A DNA stretch of 64,000 nucleotides from Neonectria sp. B-13 (taxonomy: Eukaryota; Ascomycota; Sordariomycetes; Hypocreales; Nectriaceae): positions 2,113,132 through 2,177,131 of the forward strand of contig NOKP01000002.1 of the NCBI GenBank assembly GCA_002682825.1. Direction: 5' to 3'. Position numbers and translations under genes: made by a program. The notes below the pieces were generated by a model that ran no database searches, was not told where the DNA came from, and was given only the letters and a program-made list of their open reading frames with translations. This document shows, in pieces, positions 22,956 through 36,211 of this stretch (position 1 is its first letter; every line of letters starts with the position of its first letter).

Positions 22956-25548
22956 CTATGCCTTGGTTCCTGGCTGCTGGTTGGCCGGTGGCTCCAGAGT
23001 ATGCGTGTGGTCCTCGGCTGGAATGACCTCGCCATGGTCAAACTGCTGGCAGATTACCGTGTCAGCGACCCACGGCTCTTGCAGGATCTCGTCCATTCGA
23101 ACCCGAGTCTTCGGGTCAATCTCGAGCATGCGGCTGACAATATGTCTACTCTCCCTAGGGAGCAGACGCAGAATGCGCCAGGGACCCTTAATGGTTTCCT
23201 TCTTCTCACCAGTCGCACCGCTCGTTGTACTAGTCGGCTGTGAAGCGCTTGCAGGAGTTTGCTGGTTGGCAGTTTCCTCCTCCTCCTTGCGGTCGTGTTT
23301 GTCGTGGTGGTGTCTGTCTTTCAAACTCTCCTCTGGGAGGAAATCCCGGGCCGGCGTAGTAGTCAAGTCATTGGCAGACTTAGAGGGCATGATCAGCTTC
23401 CTCGGGTCGTGGCCTGGAGTCGGGTCGGCGGCAAAGAGCTTGAATGAGTTGTCGGTCATGCGCGGAAGCTTCCAGGGGAACCGTCTGAGTGTCATGCAGC
23501 AAAATATAATAGCGAGAGACCAGATATCCACAGCCACAGCATCATACTCTTTGGAGTCATAAACTTCCGGAGCAAGGTAGGGATCAGATCCAACAATGCC
23601 TATGCAGTTGTGTTAGTCATTCGACATTTCGTTTATCAATGAGTTTGCGTTCTCAACGTACCTTTCGCGGGAACCGTCTCGGTTTCAAAGGGGTACTTGA
23701 AGACGTGGGCACTACCAAAGTCGATGATCTTCATGATGCCCTTATCACTAACGACAACGTTGTCAAGCTTCAAGTCGCGATGAGCAAGGCCCACGCTGTG
23801 CAAGTACGTGACTCCGTTGAGAATTTGCAGGAACGCGCACGTTATCTCTTCGCGTGACATCTTTCCAGTCATGACAATGGCAAACAGATCGAATGGCGCG
23901 TACTCCATTACTTCGTACCAGCGACCCTTCTCCTGTAAGATATCCAGCGTCTCGATAATGTTGCCGTGGTGGAGCGTGGACCCGACACAGAACTCAGCCG
24001 TAACCTTCTTGTTGTACTCTTTCTCGGTTTCGTAAGTATGTCGGGCACGGAATTCCTTGACAGCAAACACGGTTCCGTCGTCCTTGCGCTTCATCAACCG
24101 GACCGAGCCACCCGCTCCAGATCCCAAGAATTTACCCAACTTGCCATAGCGCGCAGATAGCCCGTGATCGTCTGCAAAAGGTAGCTGCTGCGTTGATCGA
24201 GAACTCGGCGGCGTCTTTGTACCCGATGGGGGTGGCGCTGGTGACGAGTCCCGTTTCTTTTGGTGATGGCTGTGTCCTGGCTTTCTGAAAAAGCGCTTCA
24301 GGTCTGCCATGGACCCATGAGGACCAGGGTGGCCGTGGCTGGTAGCGGCACTATCGTTATGAGTGAGTTCATCGCCGTTGCCCTTCACGCCGCCAAAGAA
24401 CGTAGATCCACGCTTGTCTGATAGGCTTGCTTTCGAACTATGGGGGGAGCTATGCTTCTTTTTCCTAGAGAAGACAAATCTGGGGTCGATCGAGTGCTTA
24501 GTGGCAGCTTGTGGGGGTGGTGGGCGTCGGCCCTTGGCGTATGGGTCGTTGAGATCACCGCCAGGGGTGATGGGCTTGGAGTAGAAGTTCGATGCGGAGC
24601 TCCGGGAGGGGCTCGAGTCTCTAGAAGCAGGCACAGAGCCGGGTCCTACGCCGAACATCCCTCGCCGATGTGATGATGATTTGTGCCGCTCCTCAGCTGA
24701 CGAGGCTCTTCGGATTGAATGATCCGAAGGAGCTCTGTAAGAAGCGGGTCTCCTTTCGGGGGCCGGCGACGGTTTATCTTGAGATGACGACGGCTGAGGG
24801 GTAATTGTGGATGGTTCGTGAACCACAAGGGTAGCGCCCTCCTTGGTCAACTTGTCCGTGCCGGCATGGCTAGATCCAGCCGGTGTAAGTGGAGGAGACG
24901 CCAAAGCTGAGAGTCGAGGGCTGCCGTGAGGAGATTGGAAGTTGACCGAGGTAGGCGTCGTTAACCTGGTGGACGGGCCGGACTCATCCTCGTTGGAAGG
25001 GACCTAAGGACGACATCGAGTCAGCAAAAGCAAGCACCAAGGTACGTGAGAGGGTTGCGATTCGATGAATTCAGGTCTGGGGTAAGCAGCTCGATCCTCA
25101 AAGGAGCGAAAAGCAAGTAGCCAATGTGCCAATGAGTGAGATATGAACCAACACCACATGGTGGAGGTTGTCAAAAGCAACCCCGTTGGTCTGAAAAGAG
25201 GGGCACGGGTCTCGGATCACATACTCTAGAGGGTGGAAGCGAGAAGGCCTCGAACTGGCAGTTGTTCAGGCGGAGCTCTTGAAGCGGGCGGCCATGGAGC
25301 GACTTGGTGAAGGCATGGAGCTGGTCGGCTGCGACCTCAGTGAAGGAGCTCGACTCGTCCCGCTCGACCGGGCTGCTTGACGACGGTTCATTGACGAAGG
25401 TCGCAGTGGATACGGCGGGCGTTATCTCCTCGATGGCGGAGGAGAAGCGGACGCCGGCAGCGTCATCGTCGATCTTGTCTTCGGCGGAGGACGAAACTGC
25501 GAGCTTCTGGGGATGCTCGGGAGCTGCTTGGTGAAGAGGGTCAGCCAT
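22956..25548 (-). CDS. HAL4/SAT4-like serine/threonine protein kinase
   Basis: The protein belongs to the fungal HAL5/NPR1 kinase group, whose yeast members control the stability and activity of K+ and nutrient transporters. Three exons, 25548-25225, 25003-23662 and 23599-22956, encode 769 aa. Introns are 221 and 62 nt. Exon 1 contains the conserved [11 protein letters not shown] / EAFSLPPSR segment, which continues in phase into exon 2 (VPSNEDESG). A Ser/Pro-rich disordered region spans about 110-385. The kinase domain begins about 395, with glycine loop GSGAGGS (402-408), Lys424 in [13 protein letters not shown] (catalytic Asp518), DFG at 536-538 and [13 protein letters not shown] family-typical insert with Thr/His/Lys-rich sequence precedes [14 protein letters not shown] and the final EPWV. 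Start 25548 is the first ATG of the conserved exon 1. The exact HAL4/SAT4/HAL5 orthology is not settled. Confidence 0.88.
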
Positions 25549-28300
25549 TGCGATTGCCTTAAGGTTTGATGGTTGATGGTTGACAGTTGACGGTTGATGC
25601 GCCAGTGCGGGAGCCAGACACCCAGAGTCAAGAGTCAAGGTGGGGCAGCTCAGCAACCCGGCATCGCCGGAAGAGAAACTCACCAGACACGTCCCTGGCG
25701 GTGGGATGCTCGCCGAGGGGAGATGGAGGAGCCATCGGATGGAAGTCGGTTCTGGAGGCGGAAGAGTCGGGTCCAGGGCGCAGACGCAGGCGGGGAGTGG
25801 AATGGGATGGTTTGGAGGAGGAGTGAAGTTGAGCAAGACTTGCGACGAGGGAGGATAAAAGCTGCTTGGTGGCCTGGTGGGGCATCCTCCTACCTACACT
25901 CTTTTGCTGCTGCTCTCCCGCGGCGCACACTGACGCTCACGCTCACGCTCATGCTCAGTCGCTTCACCCGCACCGCACTGGCTCTCCCACTTTACGGAGA
26001 CTCTCGTCACAAAAAGCCAGCACTAGAGGCGCGCTAGGCCGTACCGCCGTGTACCTTGGGGCAACAACTTATTAGGCGACTCACTCCGACTTGAACCCGC
26101 CAATACACATCCCCTCCCGCCTCCCATCTCGTATGTAGTTCATGCCTTTTATTATTCACAGCCCTGCAATAATTAGAGCTTTTGCGCCCAAGTACCTGTG
26201 GCACGGGTGACAGTTCCATATCCGGTTCCCACGTTGCAGGGCCGTGGGCGATTGATACATCGCAGCCGCTAAGATATGTGCCGAGACGGGAAGTACATTC
26301 CATACTAGTAGTAGTACTGTAGTTCTTTTCTTGCTCGTACTTCGCACCTACCTACGGCTTGTGTAGCGAATCGACGACCAACCTTGATCGACTGGTCTAC
26401 TCCTCTCGCTTCCCGTGGTCTCCTTGGTCCCGGCGCATGGTCTAGCAAGGGCTCCTTGCAGCAAATTTTTCTAGCAGAGGCAACACTGCCCAGCTGGTTG
26501 GGTTCAATGGACGGGCATTTTCCTTTTGGGTGCCTTAGATGACTCGTCGACTTCAATCTCGAGTCCTGTCGTGGGGGGGGGACGGCGCCATGCCATGTCA
26601 TGGACTCACGGCCGACGTTCGGTACACACGAGACTCCCGGCGAGACTCCGAGAACCTTCGTCGTTCAGTGCGCCCAGCCGCGGAATATACCCGATTCCTC
26701 CCATCGGCGTACCCGATTCGGGATCTCCCTGGCCCCGGTCGATCCCAGACGCCAGATGCAGCAGCGCCCAGGGGCCTGCTCGCAGCTCTGACGGTATAAG
26801 AGTCTCGCAATATAATAGTAGAGGACTTGATAGGGTATCAGATCCCCACAGATGTCTCGCTCTCGTACAGATCACGGCCCTCGCCTTGGCAGCTTAGGTA
26901 AAATCTAGGTACCAGCGACGAAAAGGTGGTGTCTAGGTGTGTACCCGTAATGGGCTGTGAGTAAAAGAAAAATCTTCACGTGTGTCATGTCGGTTGGTAG
27001 GTGTGCACTCCATTGAGACCGACGGGCCGCGGTGGCGGTACCTTTGGAGCTGCAGACTGCAGAGACAGTGAGTGAACCGGCCGAGCTCCGGTCACTTTAA
27101 CAGAACTGGGGGCGACCAGTCAGTCAAGCCCCACCTGGCACCATGGAACTGTCAACTTTGATGATCGTTTTCGGGGTCCAGGCACAAGCGTGTTCGTTCT
27201 TGACGCCTTATGTACCCAATGTGGTCTGTTCTCTGAGATAGTAATTACCAGACAGGCCACCAACGTTTTCTCCTTTTCTTTGTTTTCTGTTCATATCTTC
27301 CCTTTTCCCCTCACTTATTAGCTTCGTGGTTGTCCCTGGTTGCAGCTGCTGGTTGGTGGCCAAAATGGAAAGCTTCTAGACTCAAACCCTCGGGCTAGCT
27401 ACATAGTACCTCGATTCGCTCGCCGGTGCCCGTGTTCCGGCCATGGACTAGCTCGAGAATTGGTTGTCCGCTACTGATCAGGCGCAAGATGGGAGCGAAA
27501 GTCCGAAGCCTCTCGGCAACTCATAATAGCAACCAGTCTTACTCGGCCTATCTCATCCAAGACCTCTTCTCGCTCGCGATCGGATGGTGGGCCCTTGGTT
27601 CTATTTCCGGCTTGTCTGGGGCCTCTGCCTAGAACCTTTCATCCCAATTCCTTGTAATGGTGCGCTAAACCTTGTCGTTCTGGTGATGTTCACTCCCTAC
27701 TCAGAAACCTGTAAGGTACCCTAGGAAACAATTTACCAATGGCTTACGGTCTTGCGACCCGACGATCCAGGGACAGATCCTGCTCCCCTTTTTTCCTACC
27801 CAGTTCCTTGAGCTCACCAGGCAAGCTACTTGCCTCGCATATTCTTCTGTGGCAATTAGTGCAATGGCAAGGGAAGGTCTGCATGCCACGCGTAAAGTGG
27901 ACCATGCAGGCATCAAGTATACACATGTACTCGTGTTAAGCCATCAATTACGTTGCGACAGCGTCTCCATGTTCGTATCTGCCTGCGCGTCAAGCTCTTT
28001 CAAAGTCATCGAGATCGCACATGCTCAAATGCAATGTCAATCGAATTCATTGCCCTACGTAATCAAGTGCGAAAGCGACAAGCCTTGTCGTCAGGACACG
28101 CCCTAATCGAGCAACAAGATACACAAACACTCGGGTAGTCACAAAGGGCAGTGTGTAAATCATCTCGTACATTCCCCTTCTAGCTGGTGTCGTTTCTAGT
28201 CATCCTCTGTTGTACACATTCCATACCTAGCCGCAAGTGGTTTCAATACACGTCCATGGTTCACATCCCAACTCCATCCCCGACTTCTCAAACCCATCCA
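25549..28300. other. 2.75 kb upstream of the kinase / downstream of uL11m
   Basis: Kinase promoter and leader sequence is expected at the left. TACCTACCTAC-like motifs occur at about 25891 and 26346-26356. A poly-G run of eight lies near 26574. From 26880 to 28200 the sequence is of mixed composition with many short overlapping open frames. I see no gene family, tRNA or repeat family. The right end should contain the uL11m 3' UTR. Confidence 0.4.
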
Positions 28301-28843
28301 TCAAGCCACCACGTTGATTCCTATAGACTTCGCCTGGAAGATGACGGAATTACACAGCGATTTGAGGGACAGTCCAGATAAACGCAGCTCGGTGTGCTTG
28401 ATCTTGGCGATCTCGTAGACGTGCTTGAGGCTTACGGTGCCCACAGTCTCGTGTCCCGGGTTGCTGGCGCCCTTTCGGTTTCCCTTCTTATTCGTAGGCG
28501 CTTGAGCGGCATTGAGGAGCAGCCACGATGTGTGCGGTGTGCGGATGTCGAAGTGGAATGATCGGTCGGGGCGGACGATGACCTTGCAGGGCATTGGCGT
28601 GCCAACTGCAATGTGCGCGGTTCTAGCATTGAACTCCTAATCGGTGAATTAGCCATTGACCTCTAGCTAGGTTCCAAGAGCGTCTCTCGTGGCCCTGGCG
28701 ATGCGGCGTACCTTGCAAAAGTCCATTGACTTGACACCTTTGCTACCCAGCGCGGGACCGACGGGAGGACTCGGGCTGGCCTGGCCAGCTCCCACGATCA
28801 GCTTGACCATCTGGTCGACAGCTCCGGTGCGGCCCTTGGACAT
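28301..28843 (-). CDS. MRPL19: Mitochondrial large-subunit ribosomal protein uL11m
   Basis: This is the L11 component of the mitoribosomal GTPase-associated stalk base. Two exons, 28843-28712 and 28636-28301 (75-nt intron), give 155 aa, near the usual length of about 140-160. The diagnostic N-terminal region [17 protein letters not shown] is complete and is followed by [14 protein letters not shown] across the splice junction. The C-terminal RNA-binding part includes the [17 protein letters not shown] segment and ends SIGINVVA. The mitochondrial rather than cytosolic assignment rests on the bacterial-type sequence. The symbol follows yeast MRPL19 (uL11m). It is transcribed divergently from KRR1 across a 310-bp spacer. 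Confidence 0.93.
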
Positions 28844-30119
<1,276 letters not shown>

Positions 30120-30299
30120 ATCTAAGACGGGCTTGTGTCTATCGGGATGGGCAACCGGTGTGAGTTGCAAACCCGTGTACAAACGGACTCTCGAGGCGTT
30201 TGATACCCTTAAAATTGACTTTGGCGTTCTTCAATTACTAGTTTGTGATTACAAGTTCGACATCCATGCTACCTGACTTTCGCAACGTCTTACACCCCT

Positions 30300-31457
30300 T
30301 TAAAGCTTCGACGGAGAGTCACCACCGTTACCGATCTCAATAACCAGCTTGCCAAACTGCTTTCCCTTGTCCATATCAGTAAACAAACTGTCAATATCAG
30401 CAAGGTTATCCAGTCCCTTGACACTCCTGCTGACAATGGGTGTGATCTTCTTCTCATTAACAAAGGCAATCATGTCGCGGAACTCTTTGCGTGAGCCCAT
30501 CGTCGACCCCTTAAGCTCCACGTTGGCCAACACTGCCGACATGAGCCAGTCCATCTTGGGCGACACCGTCATGCCGTACTGCGCAATGACACCACCGGCC
30601 TTGAGCAGCCGTACTGTCTTGCCGACGACGTTGCCTCCCGCGCCGTCGATCACGGCATCTAAGTACGGCCGATCAGCGGGAAGCAGTCCTCGGAGCTCTT
30701 TGTCCCAGCCGTCGTTTCGGTAGCTGACGCCTCCCTTGGCGCCCAGCTCCTTGGCTCTCGCGAGCTTGGCCTCGTCGCCCGAGGTCACGAAGACGTTGCA
30801 CCCAAAGCCGACAGCAAACTGCAGCACCTGCAGGGCAACGCCACCGCCGATGCCCGTGATGAGCACGTTGGCTCCGGGGAACGCAGCATTGCTCTTGGTG
30901 ACGAAGGCGCGCCAGCCGGTGAGGCCGACGAGAGGCAGGGCAGCACCCTCGGCGGGTGTGAGATGCGCCGGCGCCGGCTCGACTTCATCCTCGTGCACGG
31001 CGATGTAGTCCTGGGCCGTGCCGACCTCTGTGCGCTGGGAGCCGCCGGTGACGGTGAATTTGTGGATGTCCTCTGGGGCAGCGGGATCCGACTCCCAGCC
31101 GCGCATGGGCGTGAGGATGACGGGCGCGTTAAGGAGGTTCTTCCGCGTTACGGCGGAACCAACCTCGACGACAGTGCCGTATCCGTCGGCGAGGAGTGGG
31201 TTGGTGAATGAGATGCCGGGGTAGAGGTGACGGCGGATGAACAGGTCCCGGTGGTTCAGGGCGGCGGCAGAGAGGCGGACCAGAACTTCATTGGGGCCGG
31301 GGGTTGGCTTGGGTACTTCTTTGATCTGAAGACTGGTATCTATCGTCAGTGGTGATGAACGGGGAAGTTGTAATGATAGAGGAATGGCGTCTCACGGGTA
31401 GTAGACCTGGCCCGGCTTGCCGCCTTCGATATGCTGGAGAGTGAGAGCTCGAGGCAT
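30300..31457 (-). CDS. MDR-superfamily zinc-type alcohol dehydrogenase-like oxidoreductase
   Basis: This NAD(P)-binding medium-chain dehydrogenase/reductase has two exons, 31457-31396 and 31332-30300 (63-nt intron), and 364 aa. The GroES-like N-terminal half has PTPGPNEVLVRLSAAALNHR and HLYPG. The Rossmann half has LTGWRAFVTK, then GANVLITGIGGGVALQVLQF with the TGIGGG dinucleotide loop at 180-185, then VTSGDEAKLARAKELGAKGG. The GHE and Cys-rich motifs that bind catalytic and structural zinc in true alcohol dehydrogenases are not visible, so it is probably zinc-free, as in quinone-reductase-like members (S. pombe C1773.06c and bacterial YogA). The substrate cannot be read from sequence. It is divergent from the YeeE-type transporter gene across 2.1 kb. 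Confidence 0.88.
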
Positions 31458-33529
31458 TGTGGTTTGTGTTTAGCCCGGTTGAACTACTAAGCTTTTAATG
31501 TCAATGATCTTGCTCAGACACCGCGATGACGTTGAATCAGCCGCCTACACCGAAAAATCAGGATAACTACTCGATGATATACCCCGGCGTAGAGTGTTTA
31601 CTAATGCAATTCGCTATCGGTGGGACGGGAACGGGGTCGGGGACGGGGACGGAGGCTCGATGCCGCCCAAGGTTGGGCCGAACTAAACGCCCCGCATCAC
31701 CAGTGCCGTGGACGCGGGGACGGACCTCGGCTTTAAATTTAGTGCGATCCTAACTTCCACAAATGGCGACACCAACCGACATCTTAGACTAGGTCTAGTA
31801 ACTCGATTGACTATATACATTCAATAAATTTGTTCAAGGCGTTGGTTTCGATTGTTTCTGAAGTACCATCCGGCTACGTGTAACTATTCTCTGAAACCAA
31901 GCTCGGCGTCAGTGTTGAACCGCCGGAGGTGGTCCCGTAACCGACTCTCCGCTCACGCTATCCGAGCAACCGGAGACACGGAACAACGTCTACTACGTCT
32001 TTTGACCTGGGGATAATAGCCGTCGGGGGAATTAGATCAAAGGTAGATAGTGAGATGATGCCATTCCTTACGCCGGGGATAGCACGGCCAAGGTAATTGA
32101 GCTAACGAGGTGAATGAACTTTCACCACCTCAAATCAAGTTCCTTTCAAGTGTGTACGACACCTGCAACTTGGGAGTCATTGTGTCAGAAATAAACCGGT
32201 CTTCCTTTTAAACAACTTGGTCGAACGTTCCTTGAAACTTACATAGCTTTGAGACAGGCGCTCTTTGTATCGACCTACTACTTATAGATCTAGTCTTTGT
32301 ATTTTGCTATTTTGACTTACCCTGTAGCTGCAATAGCAATATCGTCGCTACAGTGGCCAAACACAAAATCCAATTTCCATCTCAGCGACAAGACTTCTTG
32401 CGTGTCATCTCGTATAAGATTGAATGTTCTGGGTATCGTGGAAGGACTGGTAAAAGAATCAAACAATGGGCGGTGAGTAGAGTTGCATAAGAGTCTACAG
32501 GGCAGAAGTGAAGGTGATTGATGTAGTCTAGATCTTGGATCTTGGCCATCGCCGAGAAAGGGAACAGTGCCCCCCCCCCCCATCAAAGCAGCGTGAAATT
32601 TCCCGAAGACCCCGAAGGTGCCAAGCAGCACTGGGATTGAAGGCGAGAACTTGTTGATTGACTCGCGGCTGCACCTAATTGACTGTGCGGCGACGGTACC
32701 GGTACACTAGAATGGTCGCCGAGGTCGCCGACCATGCGACCGTCCGAACTACCACGGCAAAGGCGTCGAGGTCCGTGTCGTCGGAGGTCGGGCGGCCGGG
32801 GTGCATCCATGTCAGCATTCGGGTGTTGCACCGCACTGCACATGACCTTGGTCAGCACTTTATTCGTTACGTGCGCACGCTCCGGCTGTCGCGGCCGATG
32901 TCCAACGACATGTGGAGCATCATGTCTGGTGTATTGTTGTTTATTGCGTGTTGCAGGTCCGATAATCTCTACGACGCGCGTACCTCTATGGTGAGGACAT
33001 GGTGAATCTAGTACCTCTGACGATAGCTGCCAGGACACTAGAGGACTTACTACGGAGCATGAATAGTCTCTGCTTCCCTCTGACGAGATATCTGTCAGCT
33101 AACACTGGAAAAGAGCATTTATCAGACACACGGTTTCTTGGCCATCGGATAGCCATTTTCCAATTCACCATCTCCTCCACAGATGGCATCACCTCGTCCC
33201 GTCTGGCGCTAGCGGACACGGTGCGGATCTGCTCCGGTTCTTTTATTTCCCAGAATTGTCAGAGTCCCGCTTCGCATTTCACAACTCCGCAGCATCCTTG
33301 CCTGCTTCGGCGACCCAACGGCCTTCTTCCAAGTACACCTCGGATTGATTTGTGAGCGGCTTATAGACCTGTTCACCTCGGTGACCGTGGCGCTACCAAT
33401 GCGAGCCTTTCCCTCCGTCTAAGACGCCTACTTAAGAGAGCGCTTTCTTGCTCTCCGGTCATCAGCTCCTCAACCACCACAAAACAGTACAAGCAACGGC
33501 AAGCATATTCTCGTAATCCACTCGCCGTC
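31458..33529. other. 2.1 kb divergent spacer, MDR oxidoreductase / YeeE-like gene
   Basis: This holds the upstream regions of two divergent genes. GGGACGG repeats lie at about 31622-31650 and a run of 12 C at 32570-32581. The rest is unique sequence with short open frames only. A pyrimidine-rich leader (CTCCGGTCATCAGCTCCTC) precedes the ATG at 33530. No RNA gene or mobile element was recognised. Confidence 0.4.
32570..32581. repeat. Run of 12 C
   Basis: A homopolymer C tract lies in the spacer between the divergent MDR and YeeE-like genes. It is also a place where assembled length may be unreliable. Confidence 0.95.
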
Positions 33530-34565
33530 ATGGCTACTCTACTCTCTGGTGCAGTCTTTGGCGCCGCTACAGTGGCTGCCGGTGTCGCTTATCCATCAGT
33601 CATCATCTCTCAGTTCAAGTTCGAGGACTGGCATATGTTGCAGACTTTCCTCGGCGCAACCGCTAGTAGCGCGTAGGCTCCCACAAACATTTGACTCTCC
33701 TGTATTTCCTGCTGACTGAAGTCCCAGTGTCATCTATAAAGTTGCCGAGAGCCTTGGGTACGTCTCGCTCAAGCCTCGCAGCTCCTCTCCTATCGGCCTG
33801 TTTTCCCAATATGACGGGAACATTATCGGCGGCGCTTTGCTCGGGGCTGGCATGGCTATCTCTGGATCCTGTCCCGGTACTGTGTTTGCTCAGACAGGGC
33901 TCGGGCTCCAGACTGGATTCTATACCCTGGGAGGCGCTATTCTAGGTGGGATTGTGTACACGGGAATTGTTTCAAAGGCCATCAAGTGGCAAAAGGAGAA
34001 GACAGGAGTCAAGCCGCAGACGGTCTCGCTTGGGGAGCTACTGGGTCTCTCCAGGGCCTCGACTCTTGTCCTCTTCGAAGCCATTGCCTTGTCAGCTCTT
34101 GCCGCTTCAATCATCTACGCTGACCATCCCTCGGATTGGACTCTCCTCTCCGCTGGAAGCGGCCTCTTCATCGGTTTTGCCCAGCTCTTCTCACTCCTCA
34201 CCCGCCGGTCCATGCTGGGTGTCTCGACATCTTACGAAGAAGTCGGTAACCACTTCTGGTGGCTCGTTGGAGGCGCATCATGGCCAAGTAGCCGCCAGAA
34301 CATTCTATTCGCGACGGGTGTGGTGGCAGGCGCTTGGATTCTCGCACAAAACGCCCCCTCGCTACTCGCCGCCAAGGTCGTCGAGACAGCGCCGGGCTTG
34401 TCTGTGGCAGGCGGTTTCCTGTTGGTCGTGGGATCAAGGATCGCAGGAGGTTGCACGTCTGGCCATGGTATAAGTGGGTTGTCGTTGCTGTCGACGTCGA
34501 GTCTTGTTACGATTGGGTCCATGTTTGCAGCTGGAGGTTTGCTGGCTCCTCTGGTTCACCAGTAG
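33530..34565 (+). CDS. YeeE/YedE-family (TsuA-like) sulfur-compound transporter
   Basis: This is a multi-pass membrane protein of the YeeE/YedE family. Bacterial members (TsuA) import thiosulfate through a relay of conserved cysteines. Two exons, 33530-33672 and 33728-34565 (55-nt intron), encode 326 aa. The first hydrophobic repeat has LLGAGMAISGSCPGTVFAQ (Cys96) and the second has VVGSRIAGGCTSGHGISG (Cys290). These are the paired motifs of the family. Long Gly/Ala/Leu-rich membrane segments alternate with short polar loops throughout. The N-terminus MATLLSGAVFGAATVAAGV is itself hydrophobic. The substrate in fungi is not established, and thiosulfate or a related sulfur species is inferred from the bacterial protein. 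It converges with the RidA-family gene. Confidence 0.85.
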
Positions 34566-34905
34566 ACTGTTGTTGGGCGATGAGCTGTGGTGTTTGATTC
34601 ACGATTCCCCCTGCGCACTCGGAATAGAATTAGCTTTCAATGAAAACTCTCGAAATATTGGGCGATGGGTCATATATACGTGCTTAGGCTAGATTGCTGA
34701 CTTAGAATTGGCCGAGGTTGGGTACAGCTCAAAACTACACTTTGATACGGCTACTTTGTGTAAAATTATTGCGAGGCACGAAAGATACGAAATTCTAACA
34801 CTGGGTTTCAACTTAAGGTCAATAATCATTCCCCCGTTCCGATGATCTGTAAATGTGGACTACAATTCATTTATGGCATCGGGAGCCTGATGTTTGGCAA
34901 TCATC
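34566..34905. other. Short convergent 3' region, YeeE-like / RidA-like
   Basis: This 340-bp spacer between two stop codons is AT-richer than its surroundings and should contain both 3' UTRs. Nothing else is recognisable. Confidence 0.5.
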
Positions 34906-35381
34906 TCAGCTTGTGGCAACCAGCCCCTCTCCCCCCTTTCCACCGCAACCCTTCCTCGCTGTCACCTCAATCTCAATTTTCATCTCATCCTTCATGAGGC
35001 CTGCCTGGATCATGGTCGCTGCGGGACGGACATCGCCGAACCACTTCTGTAGGACGGGCCACGTTTTGGAGAAGTCGTCGCGGTCAGGCAGGATGTACTT
35101 GACACGGACTACGTCAAATACGGAGGCACCTGCATCCTTGAGTGCGGCGGCAATGTTTTGGAGCGTCTGATCCGCCTGCTCGGCGACGTCAGATGAGATA
35201 GCGCCTGTCTTGTAGTCGTACCTATGTAGAATATGTTAGGAGCTGTAAAGGATGTGCCACTCGAGAAAGAATCTAACCCAGTGGTACCGCTCACGAATAC
35301 CCATTCACCAGTGACGACGGCTCTAGAGTAGCCGATCTGGGCCTCGAAGGCAGATCCTGAACTGATATTCTGGCGTAACAT
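34906..35381 (-). CDS. RidA/YjgF/YER057c-family protein
   Basis: RidA-family enzymes deaminate reactive enamine/imine intermediates, and several subgroups have other or unknown roles. Two exons, 35381-35278 and 35221-34906 (56-nt intron), encode 139 aa, a standard monomer size for the trimeric fold. The recognisable core is GYSRAVVTGEWVFVSGTTG, DVAEQADQTLQNIAAALKDA, VVRVKYILPDRDDF and the C-terminal EMKIEIEVTAR. The arginine of RP(A)ATM near the C-terminus fits the substrate-binding Arg position of active RidA proteins, though Ala-Thr-Met replaces the usual context. The first ATG of the frame is at 35381; the open frame begins only a few codons earlier with no ATG. Subgroup not determined. 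Confidence 0.87.
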
Positions 35382-36211
35382 TGTGGATATCTTCAAGATG
35401 GGCTGGGTCTGTGTTGTGGAGGGGATCCGAAATGGTAGAGCTGTACACTGACACTGACAAAGCGAAGTCTTGAAGGTGAAGTCCCAAACTTAAGACAAGA
35501 ATGGGCAGTAAAACTAGCGAATATGTGAGGGCAATTAATGAATTCAAATGTTGACTCAATGTGTGAGTCACGCTTGGGTGCAACCGTCTCTGTCCCATAG
35601 TTAGCTTCTAGCAGCGTACGGATGAAGCGTGGGGTCGCCTTGATCCAGCTCGCGGGGCCGCCACGTGGGGTCCCTGTCAGTTTGGACTTGGGAGCCAAAG
35701 AGGTATTGACTACTTCGTACACAAGACATGGGATGATTTGAGGTTGTGCGCGCACCATTACTCGATAACCATGATTGATCTGGGGTAGTAGGCATGATCG
35801 ACATCCGGGTCATGTCGTAATGTCTGGGGTTTTTTTAGTTCAGCTTTGGTTACTTCTGTATCAAGTAGGACATGAGTCGGGTTCGAATTGCAACTGCCAA
35901 CTCAAGTATCTCATCGTTGTTTGAAGAGTGATTTCGATTAGTACTTTGGATGAGTGCTTTTGTCTGTGGGTTCGCGGAAAGAGTCGGCGAAGGGAATTTC
36001 TTCATAGCACTATGTCATATGGCGGAGGACACAAGAGCTTGCACTGATACCGACCAGAGGTTGGCCCATGCCAAGCCGTTATTTTTTGTTTGAGATTTTG
36101 TATTCGTACATCAGGGCGTAATATATAATCGAGGAGAGGTCGTGGTATTCGGTCGAGTGTCGCCATGGCCACAGTACTGTACATATCTTACACCCTCACC
36201 ACAGAGCTTGC
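35382..36211. other. 830 bp between the RidA-like start and the AIM41 stop
   Basis: Both neighbours are on the minus strand, so this holds the RidA-like promoter and the AIM41 3' UTR. Open frames at about 35393-35813 are short, overlap in several frames and show no family features. A run of seven T lies at about 35830. Confidence 0.45.
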
